13,733 bases of DNA. Origin: Bacteroidales bacterium. GTDB taxonomy: Bacteria > Bacteroidota > Bacteroidia > Bacteroidales > Paludibacteraceae. The stretch covers positions 1 to 13,733 of the forward strand of contig CAAGFD010000030.1 of NCBI GenBank assembly GCA_900769035.1, given 5' to 3'. The notes below the pieces were generated by a model. That model was given only the letters and a program-made list of their open reading frames with translations, was not told the DNA's origin and did no database searches. A program made the position numbers and the translations under genes. Shown piece after piece: positions 1-6,679 of this stretch (position 1 is the first letter of the stretch; the number at the start of each line of letters is the position of its first letter).

Positions 1-139
1 AGCTATCTATCTATAATAGCCATCTTGATTGGTTGAGTAGTTCTTCCCATTTTATGTTGACTGATTTTAATTTTTCCTTACATGAAAATACTTGTTGAAA
101 AAATAAAGGAAAAGATATTATTAATTTAAATAAAAATAT

Positions 140-147
140 TACCTTTG
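140..147 (+). promoter_or_regulatory. Bacteroidota-type -7 element for the polysaccharide export operon
   Basis: TACCTTTG matches the Bacteroides -7 consensus TAnnTTTG. It lies 79 bases before the first gene of the operon, and transcription would start near 152-155. No good -33 TTTG lies at the usual 19-21 base spacing, because the upstream stretch is nearly all A/T. The match rests on the -7 box and its position only. Confidence 0.55.
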
Positions 148-177
148 CAAAATGTAATAAGTAAGAGTGTATATATG

Positions 178-190
178 TAGTTTGAAACTA
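178..190 (+). promoter_or_regulatory. Interrupted palindrome in the 5' leader
   Basis: TAGTTT-G-AAACTA is a 6+1+6 inverted repeat about 25-30 bases downstream of the predicted transcription start and 36 bases before the first gene. The one-base spacer makes it a poor RNA hairpin, since opening a loop leaves about four pairs. It fits a dimeric protein site or a recognition element for the antiterminator better. A 13-base symmetric match in AT-rich DNA can also occur by chance. Confidence 0.25.
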
Positions 191-226
191 ATTGTGCGAT
201 TGCTGAATTAAAAATAATTATTTATT

Positions 227-799
227 ATGCCTTTAAATGCAGAAAAATACTCGACGATTTTTAAAGAGGATATTTCTACTTCTGAATGGTTTGTTATGAA
301 CATGTATACTAAAAGTTTAGCCAGAGTAGAAACTTCCTTGGAGAATTCCGGATTAAAGTATTTTTTTGCTAGATGTAATAAATTAAAAAAATGTGGTGGT
401 AAAACGATACAGGTAAGGGAAAATATTATTCCCGGTGTGTTTTTTGTTTACGCTACTTATCAGCAAGTTCAATCTTTTCAAAGGATGTATGCTTTTCTTG
501 GTTTCGCTACATATCAAGCTGATGGTAAACGTATTATTATGAAGGTTCCGTCTAAAGAGATGGATAATTTTATTGCTTTTGTTGATAATACAGATACAGA
601 GATTAACTTCTATCGTCCGGAAGATCTTGCTCTTGAAAAAGGTACAAAGATACGAATTACAGGTGGTGAGTTGTCCGGCGTGGAATGTGTATTAACTCGC
701 TTTAAAGGTAAGCATAAAAAGTGCTTGGCTGTGACAATCCCTTCATTAGGTACCGTTACTACCGTTTACTTAAAACCTGATTATGTGGAAATTTTGTAA
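227..799 (+). CDS. UpxY/NusG-family transcription antiterminator
   Basis: This is a 190-residue NusG paralog of the kind that heads Bacteroides capsule and exopolysaccharide operons. These proteins ride on RNA polymerase and prevent early termination in long surface-polysaccharide operons. The NGN domain spans roughly residues 19-120: it opens with EWFVMNMYTKS, has the paired aromatic/basic pattern of the family, and contains IIPGVFFVYATY (67-78). A KOW motif follows at about 136-165 (KGTKIRITGGELSGVE). Thirty bases separate it from the Wza-type gene, so it is the first cistron of the operon it probably controls. Bacteroides upxY is usually followed by the inhibitor gene upxZ, which is absent here. 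The ATG at 227 is the first in frame after an A-rich leader. The family is clear; the operon-specific role is inferred from position. Confidence 0.88.
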   Translation: MPLNAEKYSTIFKEDISTSEWFVMNMYTKSLARVETSLENSGLKYFFARCNKLKKCGGKTIQVRENIIPGVFFVYATYQQVQSFQRMYAFLGFATYQADGKRIIMKVPSKEMDNFIAFVDNTDTEINFYRPEDLALEKGTKIRITGGELSGVECVLTRFKGKHKKCLAVTIPSLGTVTTVYLKPDYVEIL

Positions 800-829
800 T
801 TTTTTTGCTCTATATAAAAATAAGAATAC

Positions 830-1648
830 ATGAAAATCAAAAGCCTTTTTTTTGTTGTTGTAGTTTCAATTGTAGTTGCCTCTTGTGGTAGCATCAAGGA
901 AATTCCTTACTTTCAAAATCTAGAGTCCGGAGAGTCTATAGATATCTCTCAAAACCAACTTGTCCGTACTCAGCCTAATGATCAATTATCTATATTGGTT
1001 AATAGTAAAGACCCTTTGTTGGCAGACCTTTTTAATTTACCGGTCGCTCAACGTAAAGTCGGAAATAATAGTAATTTGTCTAACTATTCTCAGTACATAT
1101 CTTGTTACACTATTGATGAGAAAGGTGAGATAGATTTCCCGGTTATAGGAAAAATTAATATTGCAGGTAAAACCCGTGGCGAGGTAGCCGACTATATCAA
1201 AGATGAATTGGTGAAACGTAATTTAATTCAAGACCCTACAGTTACTGTGGAGTTTGTAAATCATTACATATCTATACTTGGTGAAGTTAAAACTCCGGGC
1301 AGATATATGCTCAGCAGAGATAATACTACTATTCTAGACGCTATAGGTATGGCGGGAGATTTGACTATCTATGGTTTGAGAAATTCTATTAAGGTGCTTC
1401 GTTTGGAGGGCAATCAACAAAAAGTATACACCGTAAATTTGTGTGATGGTGAAGCTCTTGCCAAATCACCGGTATATTTTATTCAACAAAATGACGTTAT
1501 TTACGTAGAACCTAATAAATACCGCTCTCGTCAGTCAACAGTAAATGCAAATAATGTAAGATCTACATCTTTTTGGATTTCGTTGGCATCGTTAGCTACA
1601 TCTATAATGAGTACGATTGTTGTAGTACTTTCTTATTCAAATAAATAA
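830..1648 (+). CDS. Wza-type polysaccharide export outer-membrane lipoprotein
   Basis: This 272-residue protein is the outer-membrane channel partner for exopolysaccharide export. A lipoprotein signal peptide covers residues 1-18, with a lipobox ending VASC and the lipidated Cys at 19. A poly_export (PES) domain runs from about 43 to 140, beginning near VRTQPNDQLSI and ending in the typical RDPTVTV-like segment (here IQDPTVTVEF). An SLBB domain follows at about 146-227 (ISILGEVKTPGRYML, then ILDAIGMAGD). A hydrophobic helix at about 247-268 near the C-terminus fits the segment that threads the outer membrane in Wza. It is shorter than E. coli Wza (379 residues) and has one clear SLBB unit, as is common in Bacteroidota. 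The Wzc-type kinase gene follows after 38 bases, matching the usual channel and co-polymerase pairing. Confidence 0.93.
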   Translation: MKIKSLFFVVVVSIVVASCGSIKEIPYFQNLESGESIDISQNQLVRTQPNDQLSILVNSKDPLLADLFNLPVAQRKVGNNSNLSNYSQYISCYTIDEKGEIDFPVIGKINIAGKTRGEVADYIKDELVKRNLIQDPTVTVEFVNHYISILGEVKTPGRYMLSRDNTTILDAIGMAGDLTIYGLRNSIKVLRLEGNQQKVYTVNLCDGEALAKSPVYFIQQNDVIYVEPNKYRSRQSTVNANNVRSTSFWISLASLATSIMSTIVVVLSYSNK

Positions 1649-1686
1649 TATAAGTATAATCAATTTAAATGACTAAATATTAAGGT

Positions 1687-4083
1687 ATGTCTGAACTTGA
1701 AAATAATTCAAATATGCAAAACGAACAGTCTGATTTGTTTGTAATCAAAGATATCTTGTACACTTGTTTGGAGCATTGGAAGTGGTTTGTTTTGTCTTTT
1801 GTTTTCTTTTTGCTGATTGCATTTTTTTATATCGTTATTAAACAACCCGTATATGAGCGTAGTGCTTCTTTGATGATTAAAGACGATGTTACTAATGGGG
1901 CATCTATAATGTCGGAGGCAAATACTTTTGCTGATATGGGGCTTTTCTCGGTGAAAAGTAACGTCCATAATGAGCTTATCTCTATTCAGTCTCCTGCTTT
2001 GATTTTAGACGTTGTAAAACGTTTGAGTCTGGATATGAATTATGTTGAGAAGGGTATCCTTTCCAAACGCACTCTTTATGGTAATACCCTGCCGGTAAAG
2101 GTAGTGATACCGGGGCTAAACGATAGAGACCATTGTTCATTTAAAATGGTGTTGAACAGAGATAACGTTACTCTTTCTGATTTCGAGATGAACAATCTGG
2201 AGATGGAGGGAACGGTATCTGCTAAAATAGGAGAATCTGTAATGACTCCTATAGGGAATATTAAACTCTTACAAGGTGCTTTTAATGGTACAATCAATGA
2301 TTTCGACAATAGAGAGATATTTGTTAGCAGAAGCGGATTGATGGCAGCAATGAATGGCTGCTCTTCTCGATTTACCGCTTCTATTGCCGACAAACAATCA
2401 TCGGTAATTAATCTGGAATATAAAGATGTTTCTGCACAGAGAGCGGAAGATTTTCTAAATACTTTGATTGCCGTTTATAATGAGAATTGGATAAGGGATA
2501 AAAACCAAATTGCCATAAGTACTTCGCATTTTATCAACGAAAGATTGAATGTTATTGAGAAGGAACTGGGAGAAGTAGATGGTGCAATATCCGAATTTAA
2601 GAGTAAAAACCTCATTACTGATGTCAATGCTTTGAGTAATATGTATATCAGTAGGTCGGAACAAGCCAATAGTCATTTGCTTGACCTTAATAATCAATTA
2701 TATATAGCTAAGTATATTAAGAGCTTTTTGGCGTCAAAAGGAGATGTGCTTGAATTGTTGCCTGCCATTACAGGCGTCAGTAGCACTGCAATAGAGCAAC
2801 AAATTGCAGAGTACAACTCGAAATTGTTACAACGCAATAGTATTGTGGCTAATAGTAGCGATTCAAATCCTATTGTTGTTGACTATAATAAATCTCTGAG
2901 AATGATGCAAGATGCTATTTTGGTTTCTATTGATAATCAAATTTCCGCTATAGAGGCTCAGATAAAAGGTTATACGGAAAGCGACGAACAAAATAGGAAT
3001 AAAATCGCTTCGAACCCTTCTCAGGCTCAGGTGCTTATATCAATTGAGCGCGAGCAAAAAGTTAAAGAGGCACTTTATATCTTCTTGCTTCAAAAAAGGG
3101 AAGAAAATCAACTCTCACAAGCCTTTACTGCTTATAATACCAGAATTATTACTCCGCCTATGGGCAGCTTACTTCCCGTTTCTCCTGTAAAGAGAAATAT
3201 TATTTTGATTGCTATTTTCCTCGGTTTATTATTACCTGCCGGTATTATTTACTTGCTTTTTGTGATGAATGGTAAGGTGCAAAGTGCAAAAGATATAGAG
3301 AAGTTAACAGCGCCTTATGTCGGTGAAATACCTCTTTGTGTAGATAAAAAAGGTTTACATAGATTTGGTAGAAAACCAAAACAAATGGATTTGTCTATTT
3401 TGGTAGAACAGAATTCCAGAAATATTGTAAACGAGGCTTTTCGTATGTTGCGTACTAATATAGAGTTTTTGATGGGTAAAAATACTACCGGTAACGTGGT
3501 GATGGTTACTTCGTTAAAGGCTAATTCCGGAAAGAGCTTTATTACTGCCAATTTGGCTAAATCTTTTTCTATAAAAGGGGTTAAGACGGTTGTTGTAGAT
3601 TTGGATTTGCGACATGCTTCTGCTTCAGATTTGGTTTCTCATACGGATAATGGTGTGTCAAGTTACTTGAGCGAATATACAGATGATATTGACGGTATTA
3701 TTTGTAATGTCAGCGATAATTATGATTTATTGCCATGTGGAATCAAACCACCAAACCCGGTTGAATTATTACAATCCAATAGGCTAAATGAGTTACTTGA
3801 AGAACTTAAGAAGAGGTATGATATAATATTTTTGGATGTTCCTCCTATTAATATTGTGGCAGATACTTCTGTGATTGCTCCTTATGCCAATTTCTCACTC
3901 TTCGTAATCAGAGTAGACCTCTGCCAAAAAGATGAACTTCCGATTATTGAAGAGATTTACAGAACTAATAAACTTAACAATATGTCGGTTTGCCTTAATG
4001 CTTCTGTGGTTAATTCGAGATATCACTATGGTAAGTATGGCAAATATGGCTATTATCATGATAAGAATTATTACGAAAAATAG
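1687..4083 (+). CDS. Wzc-type polysaccharide co-polymerase with C-terminal BY-kinase domain
   Basis: At 798 residues this is an inner-membrane chain-length regulator fused to a bacterial tyrosine kinase. Its autophosphorylation is expected to control polymerisation and export together with the Wza partner. A first membrane helix lies at about 31-51 (WKWFVLSFVFFLLIAFFYIV). A Wzz domain and long periplasmic helical region follow, then a second helix at about 505-527 after the proline-rich PPMGSLLPVSPVK. The cytoplasmic kinase has Walker A at 608-618 (TSLKANSGKSF, Lys616), Walker A' at 635-642 (VVVDLDLR), the conserved CGIKPPNPVELL stretch, and Walker B at 713-720 (IIFLDVPP, Asp717). The last 21 residues hold eight tyrosines, the expected autophosphorylation cluster. 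The ATG at 1687 is used; a Met at codon 10 is an alternative start. The Walker A has NSGKSF where many relatives have GEGKS or GSGKS. Confidence 0.93.
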   Translation: MSELENNSNMQNEQSDLFVIKDILYTCLEHWKWFVLSFVFFLLIAFFYIVIKQPVYERSASLMIKDDVTNGASIMSEANTFADMGLFSVKSNVHNELISIQSPALILDVVKRLSLDMNYVEKGILSKRTLYGNTLPVKVVIPGLNDRDHCSFKMVLNRDNVTLSDFEMNNLEMEGTVSAKIGESVMTPIGNIKLLQGAFNGTINDFDNREIFVSRSGLMAAMNGCSSRFTASIADKQSSVINLEYKDVSAQRAEDFLNTLIAVYNENWIRDKNQIAISTSHFINERLNVIEKELGEVDGAISEFKSKNLITDVNALSNMYISRSEQANSHLLDLNNQLYIAKYIKSFLASKGDVLELLPAITGVSSTAIEQQIAEYNSKLLQRNSIVANSSDSNPIVVDYNKSLRMMQDAILVSIDNQISAIEAQIKGYTESDEQNRNKIASNPSQAQVLISIEREQKVKEALYIFLLQKREENQLSQAFTAYNTRIITPPMGSLLPVSPVKRNIILIAIFLGLLLPAGIIYLLFVMNGKVQSAKDIEKLTAPYVGEIPLCVDKKGLHRFGRKPKQMDLSILVEQNSRNIVNEAFRMLRTNIEFLMGKNTTGNVVMVTSLKANSGKSFITANLAKSFSIKGVKTVVVDLDLRHASASDLVSHTDNGVSSYLSEYTDDIDGIICNVSDNYDLLPCGIKPPNPVELLQSNRLNELLEELKKRYDIIFLDVPPINIVADTSVIAPYANFSLFVIRVDLCQKDELPIIEEIYRTNKLNNMSVCLNASVVNSRYHYGKYGKYGYYHDKNYYEK

Positions 4084-4110
4084 TGTTTTACTCAATAATA
4101 GAAGATAATT

Positions 4111-5418
4111 ATGAAAATTGCTGTAGCAGGTACCGGTTATGTTGGTATGAGTATCTCTACTTTACTGGCACAACATAATCAAGTTATTGCAGTGGATGTA
4201 ATTCCGGAAAAGGTGGAATTGATCAACAATAAGAAATCACCGATACAAGATGATTATATTGAAAAATATCTTGCCGAGAAGGAGCTTAATTTAGAGGCTA
4301 CTTTAGATGGTGCTTATGCCTACAAGGATGCCGAGTTCGTTATTATAGCTGCACCTACGAATTACGACCCTGTTAAGAATTATTTCGATACTCATCATAT
4401 AGAAGAGGTTATTGATTTAGTGTTGAGCGTTAATCCTAATGCAGTTATGGTTATCAAGTCTACAATACCGGTAGGCTATTGTCGTAGTTTATACCTCAAA
4501 TATTACACAAAAGGGGTAAAGAAATTTAATCTTCTTTTTTCTCCTGAATTTTTGAGAGAGAGTAAGGCTCTTTACGATAATTTATACCCTAGCAGAATTA
4601 TTGTTGGCTGCCCGAAGTTGATGGACGACGCTGAGTTTAGTGAAGAGAATAAAGCTATACAATCGTTGGCAGATATAGATTTCTTAAATGAACGAGCAGC
4701 GGTTTTTGCTAATTTGTTAAAAGAGGGTGCTATTGCTACCGATATTCCGGTACTCTTTATGGGTATGAAAGAGGCTGAGGCTGTTAAACTTTTTGCAAAT
4801 ACTTACCTTGCTTTGAGGGTTAGTTATTTCAACGAACTTGATACTTATGCCGAAGTAAAAGGTCTTGATTCCAAGGCTATCATACAAGGTGTTGGTCTTG
4901 ACCCTCGTATAGGTACACATTATAATAATCCAAGTTTTGGATATGGAGGTTATTGTTTGCCAAAAGATACTAAACAGCTCTTGGCAAATTATCAGGATGT
5001 GCCACAAAATATGATGTCGGCTATTGTAGAAAGTAATCGTACGCGTAAAGATTTTATTGCCGATCAAGTATTACGTAAAGCCGGGTATTATGGTTATTCT
5101 GATGATAATGATTTCTCGGAAAATATAGAAAAAGACTGTGTAGTAGGAGTTTATCGACTTACAATGAAGTCTAATAGCGATAATTTCCGCCAATCTTCTA
5201 TTCAGGGAGTGATGAAACGTATAAAAGCAAAAGGCGCAAGAGTTATCATATACGAACCTACTCTTGATAATGGCACTTCTTTTTTTGGTAGCTTGGTAGT
5301 TAATGATATTAATAAATTTAAAGAAATGAGTCACGCTATTATTGCTAATAGATATGACTCTATTTTAGATGATGTAAAAGAAAAAGTTTATACACGAGAT
5401 ATTTTTCAAAGAGATTAG
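4111..5418 (+). CDS. ugd: UDP-glucose 6-dehydrogenase (nucleotide-sugar dehydrogenase)
   Basis: The 435-residue cytosolic enzyme oxidises UDP-glucose to UDP-glucuronate with two NAD+, supplying an acidic sugar for polysaccharide. Residues 1-12 show the Rossmann fingerprint VAGTGYVG. The segments IIAAPTNYDP, VIKSTIPVG and SPEFLRESKALYDNLYPSRI are family hallmarks. The central helical domain contains KEAEAVKLFANTYLALRVSYFNE, and the catalytic Cys is 282 in GGYCLPKDT. The C-terminal UDP-binding domain begins near 336. The motif pattern (GLDPRIG, SFGYGGYCLPKDT) favours UDP-glucose over UDP-ManNAc as substrate, though a related hexose cannot be excluded. It starts 27 bases after the kinase gene. 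In characterised systems BY-kinases phosphorylate Ugd, so the adjacency suggests both supply and regulation; that is inference here. Confidence 0.93.
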   Translation: MKIAVAGTGYVGMSISTLLAQHNQVIAVDVIPEKVELINNKKSPIQDDYIEKYLAEKELNLEATLDGAYAYKDAEFVIIAAPTNYDPVKNYFDTHHIEEVIDLVLSVNPNAVMVIKSTIPVGYCRSLYLKYYTKGVKKFNLLFSPEFLRESKALYDNLYPSRIIVGCPKLMDDAEFSEENKAIQSLADIDFLNERAAVFANLLKEGAIATDIPVLFMGMKEAEAVKLFANTYLALRVSYFNELDTYAEVKGLDSKAIIQGVGLDPRIGTHYNNPSFGYGGYCLPKDTKQLLANYQDVPQNMMSAIVESNRTRKDFIADQVLRKAGYYGYSDDNDFSENIEKDCVVGVYRLTMKSNSDNFRQSSIQGVMKRIKAKGARVIIYEPTLDNGTSFFGSLVVNDINKFKEMSHAIIANRYDSILDDVKEKVYTRDIFQRD

Positions 5419-5477
5419 TAGTTGAAAAATATCAGATTATCTATAATATTATATTTTATAAAAAAAACCGTATTATT

Positions 5478-6566
5478 ATGAATGCTTTTAAAAAGATCTC
5501 ATCAAAAGTATGGGCTGTATTGTTTTTGCTCATAAGTTTTTATGCCGAAGTGTCGGCTTGTACCGGAATAACTCTTTGTTCTACAGATGGAGCAAAAGTG
5601 ATTGCACGCACTGTAGAGTGGGCTAGTACACCAATGAAGTGTGGTTATATTATTGTACCTCAGGGCTATATTCATCAATCATTAACTCCTGCCGGGGTAG
5701 ATGGTATGAAATTTAAGTCTGTTTATGGTTATACGGCATTTTATACTGAATACGAAAATTTTGTCGTTGATGGTATTAATGAGAGTGGATTATCGGCAGG
5801 ACTTTTTTTCTTTCCGGGGTATGGTGGATATGAAGAATATGATGAATCTTTAAAAGCTACTACGTTGTGTGATTTTCAGTTTGTATCATGGGTTCTTTCT
5901 CGGTTCGATAATATTGATGATATTATAAGTGCGGTGCAAGATATTCATCTTGTAGGTCTTGACCCTCGAGTAGGAACTGTGCATTGGAGGATTTCCGAGC
6001 CGTCGGGGCGAACCGTAGTACTCGAGTATGTTGCCGGAAAGCCTCATTTTTATGAGAATAAATTGGGCGTATTAACGAATGCTCCTGGCTTTGAATGGCA
6101 TATGACCAATTTGAATAATTATGTGAATTTACGTAATGGTAGTGCCTCTTCTATCTCTTATAATGGTGTAGAGATAAAGCCGTTTGGTGGGGGAAGTGCA
6201 CTTCTGGGATTGCCTGGTGATTTTACTCCTCCTTCTCGATTTATCAGGGCTGCTTTTATGCAGATGTCTACACCGCCTCTTAATACAGCTTCCGATGCAG
6301 TATTGCAATGCTTTAGAATATTGAATAGTTTTGATATCCCTATCGGTATGGCGCATTCCGATACAGTGCCTGAAAATCTTCCGGGGGCAACTCAGATAAC
6401 TGTAGTTACCGACCAAAAGAATAAAAAATTGTATTTCCGAACAGTATGGAACTCGAATATTCGGTGCATTAATACATCTGATATTAATTACAAGAAAATC
6501 AAGTATCAAGTGCATCAACTTGATGAAGATAAGACTCAGCCTATAGAATATCTGATAATTCGCTGA
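5478..6566 (+). CDS. Exported Ntn hydrolase, choloylglycine/linear amide C-N hydrolase family
   Basis: This 362-residue protein belongs to the Ntn-hydrolase family of bile salt hydrolase and penicillin V acylase, which cleave linear amide bonds with an N-terminal Cys. A signal peptide covers residues 1-27 (KVWAVLFLLISFYAEVSA), and Cys28 would become the exposed nucleophile. By family spacing from the Cys, Arg44 (+16) and Glu47 (+19, Asp in bile salt hydrolase) follow in ARTVEW. Other expected residues are Asn101 (INESGL), Asn201 (LTNAPGFEW, then MTNL) and Arg254 in PGDFTPPSRF. All expected catalytic positions are therefore present apart from the Asp-to-Glu change. VSAC also fits a lipobox, so lipoprotein processing is an alternative. 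The substrate cannot be read from sequence: bile salts, N-acyl amino acids, N-acyl homoserine lactones and beta-lactams are all possible. It starts 59 bases after ugd with no promoter seen, so it is probably the last gene of the operon. Confidence 0.87.
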   Translation: MNAFKKISSKVWAVLFLLISFYAEVSACTGITLCSTDGAKVIARTVEWASTPMKCGYIIVPQGYIHQSLTPAGVDGMKFKSVYGYTAFYTEYENFVVDGINESGLSAGLFFFPGYGGYEEYDESLKATTLCDFQFVSWVLSRFDNIDDIISAVQDIHLVGLDPRVGTVHWRISEPSGRTVVLEYVAGKPHFYENKLGVLTNAPGFEWHMTNLNNYVNLRNGSASSISYNGVEIKPFGGGSALLGLPGDFTPPSRFIRAAFMQMSTPPLNTASDAVLQCFRILNSFDIPIGMAHSDTVPENLPGATQITVVTDQKNKKLYFRTVWNSNIRCINTSDINYKKIKYQVHQLDEDKTQPIEYLIIR

Positions 6567-6615
6567 CTTTATTGCTTGATTTATTAATATGCTTTTTTAT
6601 TATAAAAATTATTTG

Positions 6616-6623
6616 TAACTTTG
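6616..6623 (+). promoter_or_regulatory. Bacteroidota-type -7 element for ychF
   Basis: TAACTTTG, followed by CA, matches TAnnTTTG 56 bases before the ychF start codon. Transcription would begin at about 6628-6632, inside the hairpin at 6625-6657. The -33 region is a run of T residues without a clear TTTG at the usual spacing. Confidence 0.65.
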
Positions 6624-6624
6624 C

Positions 6625-6659
6625 AAACCTCATCGTAATACTATTATGGTGAGGTTTTT
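6625..6659 (+). terminator. Hairpin with T-run, probable terminator of the polysaccharide operon
   Basis: AAACCTCATC (6625-6634) pairs with GGTGAGGTTT (6648-6657) over ten positions, one of them a G-U wobble. The loop is 13 bases, and a run of five T lies at 6655-6659. It begins 58 bases after the hydrolase stop codon, where a terminator is expected. It overlaps the likely start site of the ychF transcript, so only RNA reading through from upstream would carry the full 5' arm. It could instead be a leader structure of ychF. Confidence 0.55.
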
Positions 6660-6679
6660 AATATATAAATCAATCATTT

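Larger units (their letters stand above)
1..226 (+). other. Leader and upstream intergenic region of the polysaccharide operon
   Basis: I see no supportable gene here. One + frame is open from base 3 to a stop at 96-98, and another ends at 34-36. Either could be the tail of an upstream gene cut by the window edge, but neither translation resembles a family I know. The stretch is very AT-rich. It holds a -7 promoter match at 140-147, an interrupted palindrome at 178-190 and a perfect AT palindrome at 212-223 just before the first start codon. If the promoter is real, the untranslated leader is about 75 bases, which gives an UpxY-type antiterminator room to act on nascent RNA. That role is inferred from characterised Bacteroides capsule loci. 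Confidence 0.5.

Noticed and set aside
3..50. Fifteen-codon minus-strand reading frame, a possible leader peptide.
   Set aside because: Very short, no promoter or ribosome site visible, and expected by chance in this composition.
3..98. Open + frame at the left edge ending in a stop at 96-98, possibly the tail of an upstream gene.
   Set aside because: The roughly 31 residues are low in complexity, rich in Ser and Asn, and match no family I know. A competing frame ends at 36. Not enough to call a gene.
5432..5462. AT palindrome TATAATATTATA between ugd and the hydrolase gene, as a terminator or promoter.
   Set aside because: It is all A/T, so the hairpin would be weak. No TAnnTTTG box is present, and such palindromes are frequent in AT-rich gaps.
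4881..5990. Near-identical stretch GGTCTTGACCCTCG in both ugd (about 4892) and the hydrolase gene (about 5957), encoding GLDPR-I/V-GT in each.
   Set aside because: The exact match is only 14 bases and the proteins are unrelated folds. GLDPRIG is ordinary for nucleotide-sugar dehydrogenases and the flanks diverge at once, so chance is the simplest reading, not a duplication.
6129..6518. Long minus-strand open frame inside the hydrolase gene, about 129 codons.
   Set aside because: Composition is Arg, Ile, Cys and His-rich as expected for an antisense shadow, with no recognisable domain, and the + strand gene there has all family motifs.
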